A DNA stretch of 64,000 nt from Methanocrinis alkalitolerans (lineage in GTDB: Archaea; Halobacteriota; Methanosarcinia; Methanotrichales; Methanotrichaceae). The notes below the pieces were generated by a model. It worked only from the letters and a program-made list of their open reading frames with translations, was not told the origin of the DNA and ran no database searches. Each line of letters starts with the position of its first letter. The stretch's first letter is position 1. Positions 40,083 to 48,620 of the stretch are shown piece by piece. The position numbers and the translations under genes were made by a program. Location: positions 10,804 through 74,803 of the forward strand of contig NZ_JARFPL010000011.1 in the NCBI RefSeq assembly GCF_029167205.1. Direction: 5' to 3'.

Positions 40083-41477
40083 ATGACGGTCAAGGTTTTC
40101 ATGCAGATTAGGCAAGTTGTCGTCCTGGCTCGCGAGTCTTCCGAGGTTAACGATTTTCTGAGCCGTCTGGAGGAAAAGGGGGTTATAGTCAAACGGTCCA
40201 ACCCCGCCGAGGTCCTGAAGGAGATCGGCTCCGCAGATGGCGGCGTCTGGGGTGGACCCGACCGGCTCCTCCTATGCGATATGGACTTCGGTTCCTCCCC
40301 CTTCGGACCGGCGGTCGTGATGGCGGCGGCGGAGTGCGGCTGCCCCGTCATGCTGGGTCCTTCTCGGTTCGGAAGGGTCCTCGACGATATGGTGGTGAGA
40401 GGGGACCTCTCCGAGGGCGTCCGAAGGGAGCTCGCCTCAGAGGCGACCTACCTATCCATATCGCGTGGCGCGGATAGGCTTGCCTCCCTCCAGGGAGAGA
40501 GCCCGCGCTACCTCGTCCAGGCCTACGAGAAGGTCCAGGACCTGCGGTACGGGGAGAACTGGCACCAGAAGGCCTCATTATACCAGAAGCCAGGAGGGCT
40601 CGGCCTCCATCTCGCCCCCAAGCTCTCAGGCAAAGAGATGTCCTACAACAACGTCGTCGACGCCGAAGCGACCCTGGAGATGCTCGTCGACCTGGTGGAG
40701 TACGACGGCGTAAAGGAGGATCGGACCCTCTCTGTGATAGTGAAGCACGCAAACCCCTGCGGCGTCGCCTACGGCCAGGACGGAGTGGAGGCTTACAGGA
40801 GGGCTCTATCCACAGACGCCAAGAGCGCCTTCGGTGGGGTGATGGGCTTCTCAGAGCCGGTGGGGGTGGAGCTGGCGGAGGAGATGCGGGACCACTTCAT
40901 CGAGGTCTTGCTGGCTCCGGGTTACGACCCCGAGGCTCTGAAGATCTTGATGGAGAAGCCCAACCGGAGGATCCTGGATGTAGCCGAGCTTCTGGAGGGG
41001 TGCGACCGGCTCTACCAGGGGTGCCAATCCAAGAGCGTCTTCGGCGGCCTCCTCGTACAGGACTATGACCGAGGGGACATATCTGAGTGGAAGGTGGTGA
41101 CGGAACGGGGTCCCACCCCAGCAGAGACGATGGCTCTGCGGTTCGGCTGGAAGGTGACAAAGTACGTCAAGTCCAACGCCCTCGTATACGCCACCCCGAA
41201 CCAGACGGTCGGGATCGGCTCTGGCCAGGTTTCCAGGGTCGATTCGGCCCGCTTCGGGGCTGAAAAGGCCGAAGAGCACGGCCTGGAGACCGAAGGGACG
41301 GTGGCGGCCACCGACTCCTTCTTCCCCTTCAGAGACGGCCTCGATCGGACGTTTGAGGCAGGGGCCACCGCCGTCGTCCATCCAGGGGGGTCCATCAGGG
41401 ATGCTGAGGTGATTGAAGCTGCAGACGAACACGGGATGGCCATGGTCTTCACCGGCATGCGCCACTTCAGACACTGA
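40083..41477 (+). CDS. purH: AICAR formyltransferase (PurH-like) with reduced N-terminal cyclohydrolase domain
   Basis: A 464-residue protein. Residues about 155-464 are a complete AICAR transformylase domain: RYGENWHQKASLY, MSYNNVVDAEATLEM, the catalytic VKHANPCGVAYG, KSAFGGVMGF, KSNALVYA and VATDSFFPFRDGLD-like end. The N-terminal 150 residues only resemble the second half of the PurH cyclohydrolase (MGS-like) domain (SSPFGPAVVMAAAECGCPVM, ELASEATYLSISRGAD) and lack the RVKTLHPKIHGG block. It thus probably performs only formyl transfer, with IMP closure done by PurO or another enzyme. GTG/ATG choices: ATG 40083 used. Confidence 0.88.
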   Translation: MTVKVFMQIRQVVVLARESSEVNDFLSRLEEKGVIVKRSNPAEVLKEIGSADGGVWGGPDRLLLCDMDFGSSPFGPAVVMAAAECGCPVMLGPSRFGRVLDDMVVRGDLSEGVRRELASEATYLSISRGADRLASLQGESPRYLVQAYEKVQDLRYGENWHQKASLYQKPGGLGLHLAPKLSGKEMSYNNVVDAEATLEMLVDLVEYDGVKEDRTLSVIVKHANPCGVAYGQDGVEAYRRALSTDAKSAFGGVMGFSEPVGVELAEEMRDHFIEVLLAPGYDPEALKILMEKPNRRILDVAELLEGCDRLYQGCQSKSVFGGLLVQDYDRGDISEWKVVTERGPTPAETMALRFGWKVTKYVKSNALVYATPNQTVGIGSGQVSRVDSARFGAEKAEEHGLETEGTVAATDSFFPFRDGLDRTFEAGATAVVHPGGSIRDAEVIEAADEHGMAMVFTGMRHFRH

Positions 41478-41511
41478 AAAGGGATCGTTCGGCGAAGGCC
41501 GGGCGAGGAAG

Positions 41512-42897
41512 ATGGAGCAGATCCGAGCAGTTGCTCGTTTCTCCCTCCTTTTATCTATCCTCGCCCTAGCAGGGTCGGCATCAGCCGGTCCCATCTTCGC
41601 CACCGGCGACCTCCAGGCGGCGATCGACGGGGCGATGCCGGGGGATACCCTCATCGTCCCCTCCGGTGAGTATGACCCCTTCACCGTCGACAAGCGACTC
41701 AGCATCCAGGGCGTCGGATTTCCTTCCGCCAGGGCCCAGACCCAGAACTCTGCCATCACCATCATGGCCGACGGTGTGAGGCTCCAGGGGTTCAAGGTGG
41801 TGGGGGCACCGAAGAACCAGGACGACAAGTTCAGGTTCTACATGGACCTATCAGACCGTAAGCCCCAGTACTCTCTGAACCAGCCCAACTCGGGGGTGCT
41901 GGTGGTCGGCGACGGCGTCTTCATTGAGGATCTGGTGGTGGAGGGGTCGGAGGCTGGGGTCCTGGTCAAAGGGTCCAGGAACTTCACCATAATAAACTCC
42001 TCTTTTGAGAGGTGCGACAGCGGTCTATGGCTTCAGGACTGTGAGGTGGCCGCCGTCGAGGGATCTGCCTTTCTTGAGTGCGACAAATACGGGGTCCGGA
42101 TCGAGGGCTCTGAAGGGATCACCGTCCAGGGGAACCGAGTCTGCGAGAACTCCGGGGCCGGAGTACTTCTGAAGGACTCCTCCGGCTGCACCGTCGCGAA
42201 GAACGAGTTTTCCAGAAATTGGCAGGGGCTCTTCCTCTGGAACTCGTCTTTCTGTGACATCCTGGAGAACGACGCCCATAGGAACGTCTACTATGGGATG
42301 GTCATAGCCTCGGGGTCCAATAATACGATAGTCGGCAACAGGGTCACAAAGAACGGCGGATCGGGGCCGGGGCTTCTGGGAATAGGGATCAGCATCCAGG
42401 AGAACTGCACCCACAACCTGGTGGCGGGAAATCTCCTGGAAGAGAACCTCAACGGCATCGATCTGACGAGAGGATCTCAGTTCAACCTGGTATGCTATAA
42501 CGAGATATCGAAGAACAGCAACGGCATAAGGCTGGACAAGAACGAGAACAACCTAGTATACAAGAACAACTTCAGGCGGAACATCATATCCGGCTACGAC
42601 AACGCCAGCAACAACTTCTGGAACGGTTCCATCGGCAACTACTACGACGACTACCGAGGCCGGGACCGGGACAGCGACGGGATCGGAGACGACCCCTACT
42701 GGATACCCAAGGGGAGCAGCTGCGCCGTGGACTGGCGGCCCCTGATGAAACCCGTCGAGGAGGAGGTAGACGTCGATGCGGCGTGGGAAGACCTGGGACG
42801 CTACGCCATCTACAGCCCCCTCGAAGACCTCCCGTACAAGGTGGAGAACCGGACGATAGTGATAGCCAAGAGAGAGCCGTCCAAGTGGTGGATCTAA
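41512..42897 (+). CDS. Secreted NosD-like right-handed beta-helix protein
   Basis: A 461-residue exported protein. The signal peptide is FSLLLSILALAGSASA. The body consists of CASH/NosD repeats rich in N-x-x-x-x-N, G-x-x-L and NxI units (ENSGAGVLLKDSSGCTVAKN; GSNNTIVGNRVTKNGGSGPG; NLVYKNNFRRN), which form a parallel beta-helix. Near the end DRDSDGIGDDPYW is a calcium-loop-like motif usual in this family. It likely binds or cleaves surface carbohydrate, or is structural in the sheath. ATG at 41512 follows a GAGGA ribosome-binding site; the frame is open upstream inside purH. Confidence 0.85.
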   Translation: MEQIRAVARFSLLLSILALAGSASAGPIFATGDLQAAIDGAMPGDTLIVPSGEYDPFTVDKRLSIQGVGFPSARAQTQNSAITIMADGVRLQGFKVVGAPKNQDDKFRFYMDLSDRKPQYSLNQPNSGVLVVGDGVFIEDLVVEGSEAGVLVKGSRNFTIINSSFERCDSGLWLQDCEVAAVEGSAFLECDKYGVRIEGSEGITVQGNRVCENSGAGVLLKDSSGCTVAKNEFSRNWQGLFLWNSSFCDILENDAHRNVYYGMVIASGSNNTIVGNRVTKNGGSGPGLLGIGISIQENCTHNLVAGNLLEENLNGIDLTRGSQFNLVCYNEISKNSNGIRLDKNENNLVYKNNFRRNIISGYDNASNNFWNGSIGNYYDDYRGRDRDSDGIGDDPYWIPKGSSCAVDWRPLMKPVEEEVDVDAAWEDLGRYAIYSPLEDLPYKVENRTIVIAKREPSKWWI

Positions 42898-43017
42898 GGG
42901 GCTGTCGCAATATAAAATGAACATTTTTAGAGTCGATATCCGAAACTAAATCGGTTCATGGTGATCATTCCTGGATAAGCCATAACGAAATCTGAGCATT
43001 TTATCTCGCGTCAACGA

Positions 43018-43830
43018 CTAAGTCCCGATCTTCACCGGCTCGGCGATGGACCGCAAGGTGGCTATGGCCGAGAGGGCGGCGAGATAGCTGGTCTTGGGGT
43101 TTCGAGGGGAGGGGACGTTCTCGACCCTGGTGATGATCCTGCCGAAGTCCCCCTCGGCGGTTATCTGGTGAATGTTCACTTCGGCGTCGGGATCTGCCAC
43201 GATCTTAACCATCACCCTCGCCCCCCGGGCGGTGAGGCTCAACGTCGCGGCGACGTTGACGTTGGCGGGGAAGGCGACGACCGCCTCTTCTGCCGTCCCC
43301 TCAAATATGACCTGCGGCTCTTTTATGGCGTCGAGGTCGATCTTCATCTCTTCGATGTAGGGTGCTCCCAGAAACCCCTTCGGGTTTTTGGTGGTGGTGA
43401 GGGTGACGAGATCTATCCTTCCCGCCCCTGCCGACTTGAGGCCGTCGAGGCCGGATATCGCCCCCGAGGGGAGGTAAACCCTGGAGCCGTTCTCTTCTGC
43501 CAGATCCTCCACCATCCTCAACAGGCTCCTATCGAGGAGGGCGCCGACGGACATGATCATGAGGTCTCTGCCCCGCTCGAGGGCAGCCTTCGCCACCTCG
43601 GGGACCGCCTTCTGAGACGCCGCCTCCACCACGATATCGGACCTCTCCACCAGATCTTCCAGTTCCGAGAGGATCGGTCGGACCTCCAGAGAGCTCGCCA
43701 GCTCCTCCGCCCTTTCGACGTTATGATCGAAGACCGCCACCAGCTCCCCCGAGATCTCGCCGCTGTCTATCGCTCTTGCTATCTCGGCCCCAATGGCGCC
43801 GCAGCCCACCAGCCCTATCTTCAGAACCAT
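43018..43830 (-). CDS. nadX: L-aspartate dehydrogenase
   Basis: A 270-residue NAD(P)-dependent enzyme that makes iminoaspartate for quinolinate synthase NadA in NAD biosynthesis. The Rossmann motif is KIGLVGCGAIGAEIARAID. Family-specific parts are IVVEAASQKAVPEVAKAAL, YLPSGAISGLDGLKSAGAG, and FPANVNVAATLSLTARGA with the catalytic His region near HQITAEGDFG. It is divergent from nadC with 40 bp between starts, so the two NAD genes share a control region. NadA is not in the window. Confidence 0.95.
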   Translation of the reverse strand: MVLKIGLVGCGAIGAEIARAIDSGEISGELVAVFDHNVERAEELASSLEVRPILSELEDLVERSDIVVEAASQKAVPEVAKAALERGRDLMIMSVGALLDRSLLRMVEDLAEENGSRVYLPSGAISGLDGLKSAGAGRIDLVTLTTTKNPKGFLGAPYIEEMKIDLDAIKEPQVIFEGTAEEAVVAFPANVNVAATLSLTARGARVMVKIVADPDAEVNIHQITAEGDFGRIITRVENVPSPRNPKTSYLAALSAIATLRSIAEPVKIGT

Positions 43831-43870
43831 CGGTGGCTATAAATCGATGAGAGGACAAAACTTTTGCGGT

Positions 43871-44686
43871 ATGCTGCTATCTGAGCTGGAGCGGTTCGCG
43901 AGGGAAGACGTAGGAGAGATGGACGACAGCAGCTCCATAGTCCCAGAAGTGATCGCTGAAGCCGTGATCCTGGCCAAGGAGATGTGCATCGTTTCAGGCC
44001 TTGAAGAGGCGGATCAGATCCTCAATTATTTCGGCCTCGAAGGTGAGCAGCTCGTCCGGGAGGGTGCTGCAGTCGGCGCAGGGGCGAGGATTTTGGCGAT
44101 CCGGGGCCTAGCGCGGTCGATCCTCCAGGCCGAGAGGCTGGTATTGAACTTCATGAGCCGGATGAGCGGGATATCTACCATCACCAGGAGTTGCGTCGAT
44201 AAGGCGGGGACGGTCCGGGTCGCCTCCACCCGGAAGACGACGCCGGGCTTCAGATCCTTCGAGAAGAGGGCGGTTGTGGTGGGCGGCGGCGACCCCCACA
44301 GGTTCGACCTTTCAAGCTCGGTGATGATCAAGGACAATCACCTGAAGCTCTTGAGCCTTGAGGAGGCGATCGCCACCGCGCGAGAGAAGGCCAGCTTCAC
44401 CAAGAAGATCGAGGTGGAGGTGGAGAGGCTGGAGGACGCTCTGAAGGCTGCATCCCTGGGGGCGGACATAATAATGTTCGACAATATGAGCCCCGATGCG
44501 ATCCGAGAGGGGGTAGAGCTCTTGAATAGAGGGGGGCTAAGGGGCCGGGTCCTTCTGGAGGCTTCCGGGGGCATAACCCCTGAGAACGTCGCCGACTACG
44601 CCGCAACGGGGGTGGACGTCGTCTCCATGGGCGCTCTGACCAGGTCTGCGAGATGGATCGACTTCAGCCTCGAGATCGAGATATGA
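43871..44686 (+). CDS. nadC: Quinolinate phosphoribosyltransferase (carboxylating)
   Basis: A 271-residue enzyme converting quinolinate and PRPP to nicotinate mononucleotide. The sequence begins LLSELERFAREDVGEMDDSS, then LNFMSRMSGISTITRSCVDK, VASTRKTTPGFRSFEKRAVV, GGGDPHRFDLSSSVMIKDNH and the C-terminal LLEASGGITPENVADYAATG. CTATAAAT at 43837-43844 is a TATA box placed to start transcription just before ATG 43871, so a leaderless message from that ATG is preferred over the ATG at 43847. It is divergent from nadX. Confidence 0.95.
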   Translation: MLLSELERFAREDVGEMDDSSSIVPEVIAEAVILAKEMCIVSGLEEADQILNYFGLEGEQLVREGAAVGAGARILAIRGLARSILQAERLVLNFMSRMSGISTITRSCVDKAGTVRVASTRKTTPGFRSFEKRAVVVGGGDPHRFDLSSSVMIKDNHLKLLSLEEAIATAREKASFTKKIEVEVERLEDALKAASLGADIIMFDNMSPDAIREGVELLNRGGLRGRVLLEASGGITPENVADYAATGVDVVSMGALTRSARWIDFSLEIEI

Positions 44687-44756
44687 TCCTAGAGGGGTAG
44701 AACAAAAACGTTATATCGATCGATTTATTACTCAGATCTAACTTCGGTGAGTGGGA

Positions 44757-45962
44757 ATGCGTCCTGTCTATCTCGTGCTGTCTGTGGTCGTAGTGCTCTT
44801 AGTTTCATCCATACCTCTGGCGCTGATGGGTGCCGCTGCTTCAGACGAAGCCGATAATATCGACGGCGAGATCGTCACCCGGGACTTCTCCTTCAGGGCG
44901 GGAGAAGGGGTAAGGATCGGAGATTATAGGGTGGAGCTTTTGAGCGTCGTATCCGTCATAGACGGACTTGTAGAGGTGAGGGTCTACAAGAGGGCGAGTC
45001 AGTTCGAAGACTGGAGGGTGATGCAGGATTATCGGGATGTGAACTTCGACGGAGGAAAGGACCGCGGCGGCCTCACCCTCACGGTCGTCGAGATATTCGA
45101 CATCGATACCGTCAGGATGAGGGCCGCTTATAGGTCTGATTATGGATACCCTCAAAAGTACGTCACTGAGAGGGCGCTGGCTCCCCGGAACCTGCCGGAG
45201 CTGAAGGTCTTCACCACCGTAGACAAGACCACGGTCAGCACCGGGGACGAGTTGAAGGTTACCATCACCGTGACGAACGCCGGAAACGACACCGCCCGAG
45301 ACGTGGTGATCCAGGATTCTCCGCCGCTGCCTCAGTTCAGGTACCTGGCAGGATATCCGCCGAAGGTCAAAAACCAGCTCCAGCCCGGCGAATCTGACAT
45401 CGTCGTCTATTCGATGGTGGCGGCGGCAGAAGGTTCGGTGGAGCTGGCAGGGACGGCGGCGAGGTACTCCGACTCCAAGGCCACCCTCTACTCCGCCACC
45501 TCGCAACCGGTCAATATCGAGATCAGACCCCAGAGAAGGCCGGACCTCGCTTTTGAGGTGGAAGCGCCGGGGCCCATCGAGCTGGGCGGCGAGGGGGCGA
45601 TAAACGTCACCATCAAAAATGACGGCGAAGCCGCAGCTCAGAGGGTGGAGGTGAAGATGGGGTTGCGATCCGGGATGGACGGACTCGAATTTTCAGGAGG
45701 GGGTCTTGACAGAAGCTTCTTTGAGATCGCGCCGGGGGGTGTGGAGAGGTACTCGGCGACTGTCAGAGGGTCGCGGAGCGGAAGTTATGTCGTCGACCTC
45801 TCGGCCAGCTACCGGGCCGACGGAGAGATGATGCAGGAGGATACGAGCTTCCAGGTCTCGGTCCTGGAGAGGGAGTACAAGTATCTATATTACCTCCCAA
45901 TAGTTCCCGTCCTCATCATCGGGATATGGCTGTATAGAAGATACAAAGAATATAAATATTAA
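44757..45962 (+). CDS. Membrane-anchored surface protein with DUF11/CARDB-type domains
   Basis: A 401-residue exported protein with a signal peptide (PVYLVLSVVVVLLVSSIPLA) and a C-terminal anchor helix (YYLPIVPVLIIGIWLYRRY) with a basic tail. The N-terminal region (FRAGEGVRIGDYRVELLSVV) resembles the short secreted protein at 54750. Two Ig-like domains follow: VSTGDELKVTITVTNAGNDT and IELGGEGAINVTIKNDGEAA. Such COG1361-like proteins are surface or sheath components. GTG at 44751 is a start alternative; GGTGAG precedes the ATG. Confidence 0.8.
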   Translation: MRPVYLVLSVVVVLLVSSIPLALMGAAASDEADNIDGEIVTRDFSFRAGEGVRIGDYRVELLSVVSVIDGLVEVRVYKRASQFEDWRVMQDYRDVNFDGGKDRGGLTLTVVEIFDIDTVRMRAAYRSDYGYPQKYVTERALAPRNLPELKVFTTVDKTTVSTGDELKVTITVTNAGNDTARDVVIQDSPPLPQFRYLAGYPPKVKNQLQPGESDIVVYSMVAAAEGSVELAGTAARYSDSKATLYSATSQPVNIEIRPQRRPDLAFEVEAPGPIELGGEGAINVTIKNDGEAAAQRVEVKMGLRSGMDGLEFSGGGLDRSFFEIAPGGVERYSATVRGSRSGSYVVDLSASYRADGEMMQEDTSFQVSVLEREYKYLYYLPIVPVLIIGIWLYRRYKEYKY

Positions 45963-46100
45963 GTCGGAGTCTGAAGTAAGTCGGATGGAGCAAGCCCTCG
46001 GATTGGGAAGGCGGGCGGAGAAAGCGCCTGCTGAAGGATGTTATCGGCACGGCCGTCAGCTTAAGGCCGTTACATTTTAAGGAGTCTGGATTGATCATAT

Positions 46101-47204
46101 ATGTTGAACGTACTGATGCTGGGGATCGGCCAATGTGGGAACAGGATACTCGACGCCGTAAATAGAGAGTCCTTCGGCGGATCTTCCAAGCTATCTAAAT
46201 ATTATTCTAGACAAAAGTTTCCCAGCAGAGTTGAGACCCTGGCGATCAACACCGCCGTCAACGACCTGAAGGAGCTGAAGTTCACCGCCGCCAAAGACAG
46301 GCTCCACGTCCCAAACCTCCACGGCGTCGGAGCCAATCGGAGCCTCGGAAAACAGGGTTTCTGGGACAACCGGGAGATGATCATGGAGGAGATCGAGAAG
46401 AGGGGGGACTTTGACATCGCCTTCGTGATGACCTCCTCCTCCGGCGGGACCGGATCCTCTTTTACGCCGCTGATAATCCACGAGCTGAAGGAGCGGTACA
46501 AGAATATCACTGTGATCGCGGTGATGGTCCTCCCCTTCAGGGAGGAGGGATCGATATACCTCCAGAACGCCGCCTTCAGCATGAGGGACATCATGGAGGT
46601 CCAGTCCGACGGCATAATCCTGGTGGACAACCAGTACCTCAAGAGGCTCAGCGGCGACATAAAGACCGCCTACGACAGGATCAACGAGATGGTGGCAGAG
46701 CGGCTCCTCTTCCTCATCGAGTCCCTGGACAGCGAGATGCTCTCGGTCACCGACCTGGGCGACTTCAAGACGGTGATGCGCGGAGGCCTGGGGATGGGGA
46801 CCCTCGGCTTCTACGAGTCGGACAAGAAGACCGCCTCCCTCACCTCGGCGATCGAGGGGTCCCTCAAGCCCGGGGGTCTCCTCTACCCCGCCGACGTCTA
46901 CGAGGACGCCGCGAGGGCGATGATAATCATCCAGGGGTCGAGGGAATCCCTGGACGTCGACGAGATCACCAAGTCCGTCGAGAAGCTCTCCAGCAAGATA
47001 GGCCAGGTCTTCAAGGGGATCGTCATAAAGAAGGGGAGGCCCAAGATCCTCTCCGTCTTCACCCTGGGGCAGGTCCCGGACCTGGAGATGCTCTACGCCC
47101 AGGCCGCTCAGGCGATCCAGGATGAGAAGAGCAGGAAGACGAGGGCCAAAAAGCAGCTCGACGACGCCTTCGCCTACATCGAGGACCTGGAGGAGGTCTA
47201 CTGA
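46101..47204 (+). CDS. CetZ/FtsZ-superfamily tubulin-like GTPase
   Basis: A 367-residue tubulin-fold protein. The N-terminal nucleotide loop is LMLGIGQCGNRILDAVNRES and the tubulin signature reads MTSSSGGTGSSFTPLI, i.e. SGGTGS like CetZ and tubulin variants rather than the GGGTGTG of FtsZ. The T7 catalytic-loop region and C-terminal RSGFTT-like motifs of FtsZ are not apparent. The end is helical (EKSRKTRAKKQLDDAFAYIE). It probably shapes cells or positions surface structures, as CetZ does in haloarchaea. It is a single gene, not in an FtsZ operon. Confidence 0.82.
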   Translation: MLNVLMLGIGQCGNRILDAVNRESFGGSSKLSKYYSRQKFPSRVETLAINTAVNDLKELKFTAAKDRLHVPNLHGVGANRSLGKQGFWDNREMIMEEIEKRGDFDIAFVMTSSSGGTGSSFTPLIIHELKERYKNITVIAVMVLPFREEGSIYLQNAAFSMRDIMEVQSDGIILVDNQYLKRLSGDIKTAYDRINEMVAERLLFLIESLDSEMLSVTDLGDFKTVMRGGLGMGTLGFYESDKKTASLTSAIEGSLKPGGLLYPADVYEDAARAMIIIQGSRESLDVDEITKSVEKLSSKIGQVFKGIVIKKGRPKILSVFTLGQVPDLEMLYAQAAQAIQDEKSRKTRAKKQLDDAFAYIEDLEEVY

Positions 47205-47301
47205 TGGGCTTTAGGTCTCAGCTGGCCGGCGTCCATCGTAGGCGGATCTTCGTCGATCTCCAGAGGAAAGCCATATAGGGGCGGAGGTGAAACCCTCGCC
47301 C

Positions 47302-47796
47302 ATGATCAGGGGGAAGGCATGGGTCTATGGTGACGACGTCGACACCGACGTCATAATCCCCGGTCCCTACCTCAGGACCAAGGATATCAGGGAGCTGGCC
47401 TGCCACGCCATGGAGGGGATCGACCCCGATTTTGCGAGAAATGTGAGGCCCGGGGACGTCATCGTCGCCGGGAAGAACTTCGGCTGCGGCTCCTCTCGGG
47501 AGCAGGCGCCTCTCGCCCTCCGGGAGGCGGGGGTCGCCTGCGTCGTCGCCCGATCTTTTGCGCGGATCTTCTACAGAAACGCCATCAACGTAGGCCTGCC
47601 GGTGGTGGAGGCGGACGTCTCTTGCCGGAAGGGAGACGTGGTGGAGGTGGACCTGGAAGACGGGACGGTTACCGTGGGGGGGGTGACCTTTCGAGGGACG
47701 AGGCTCCCCGGCTTCCTCCTGGAGATCCTCCAGGACGGGGGGCTCGTCCTCCACCGGAGAAAGGAGAGGGAAGGAGAGAAGGAAGGAGCGGCTTGA
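47302..47796 (+). CDS. hacB: Homoaconitase / 3-isopropylmalate dehydratase small subunit
   Basis: A 164-residue aconitase-swivel subunit. Sequence signs are VYGDDVDTDVIIPGPYLRT (1-26 region) and the GKNFGCGSSREQAPLALREA loop. The YLRT substrate-recognition motif is reported for methanogen homoaconitases, which act in coenzyme B biosynthesis, whereas leucine-type subunits differ there; this assignment rests on memory of that motif. GGAGGTGA (47283-47290), a perfect anti-16S match, lies 11 nt before ATG 47302; GTG at 47287 falls inside it. The next two genes are coupled. The large subunit is not adjacent. Confidence 0.88.
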   Translation: MIRGKAWVYGDDVDTDVIIPGPYLRTKDIRELACHAMEGIDPDFARNVRPGDVIVAGKNFGCGSSREQAPLALREAGVACVVARSFARIFYRNAINVGLPVVEADVSCRKGDVVEVDLEDGTVTVGGVTFRGTRLPGFLLEILQDGGLVLHRRKEREGEKEGAA

Positions 47797-48620
47797 TATT
47801 CCCTGAGGATTACAAGTACGTCGGAGCTGCCACCGAGGCGAGGCCCGGCGACCCCATATACTTCTCCACAAAATACCTGATCCATTTTGGGGACGAGATC
47901 GCCATCTACCAGGTGGAAGCGGAGGAGGGGAAGGGGTTCATGCGACCGGTGAAGTCGATGGAGCCGATCGCTGGCGGCGACGAGGTCGTAGAATATCCCG
48001 AGAAGGTCGACACCAGGAACAGGACGAAGCTGATAGAGCTTGCGGCCAGCTTATGTCATGGCGGCGTGAATACAGTGATCTATAGAGGCTCTGACGAGCA
48101 CATCACCTTCGTCCACCAGCCGGACCTCTCCGCCATAACCGAGATCGAGATCCTCGACGTCGTCCCCCCCCGCCCGTCATGGCTCGTCAGCGTCATCGAG
48201 AACCTGGACGGCGCCGGGGTCCTGGGGGATCTCACCCTGAAGTTCAAGAATAGAATCCTGGACCTCCGCCGCTTCGAGGGGGTGGGGGTCTACTTCCCCT
48301 GCACCGCATCGGGCCTCGGCAGGTCCCTGGACAGGGATCGGGTCGACGTCGACGACCCACTCATCGTCGGCTGTGAGGTCTCCAGGGAGGTCTTCAGGGA
48401 TATGTACCCTGGAAAGGATTTCAGGTTCCTTAACACCTGCCCCCTATCAAACGACCTCTTGGCTCCGGAGGGCCCCTTCATCACCCGGTGCTGCCAGTCC
48501 GAGCGGCGGGGGATCACGAGGTCTGGGGGCCATCTGGGCGTCGTCGTCCACTGGGGCGATGGAGCGCCGAAGATCGCGGAGGCTATAAGGTGTCTTTCAG
48601 AGGAGCTAAAAAGAGGGTAG
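47793..48620 (+). CDS. Conserved methanogen protein between dehydratase and dehydrogenase genes (unknown function)
   Basis: A 275-residue protein without a recognised domain. Traits: KYVGAATEARPGDPIYFSTK near the N-terminus, MRPVKSMEPIAGGDEVVEYP, GVYFPCTASGLGRSLDRDRV, and FRFLNTCPLSNDLLAPEGPF with conserved-looking cysteines, then TRCCQSERRGITRSGGHLGV. TTG at 47793 overlaps the hacB stop and has AAGGAGCGG just upstream. The next gene (dehydrogenase) starts inside its last 31 nt. The operon position suggests a role in 2-oxoacid chain elongation or its regulation, which is inference. Confidence 0.75.
   Translation: MIFPEDYKYVGAATEARPGDPIYFSTKYLIHFGDEIAIYQVEAEEGKGFMRPVKSMEPIAGGDEVVEYPEKVDTRNRTKLIELAASLCHGGVNTVIYRGSDEHITFVHQPDLSAITEIEILDVVPPRPSWLVSVIENLDGAGVLGDLTLKFKNRILDLRRFEGVGVYFPCTASGLGRSLDRDRVDVDDPLIVGCEVSREVFRDMYPGKDFRFLNTCPLSNDLLAPEGPFITRCCQSERRGITRSGGHLGVVVHWGDGAPKIAEAIRCLSEELKRG

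Noticed and set aside
42898..43017. Short inverted repeat ATGAAC/GTTCAT between the NosD gene and nadX
   Set aside because: Only 6 bp and A+T-rich; expected by chance and without T-run.
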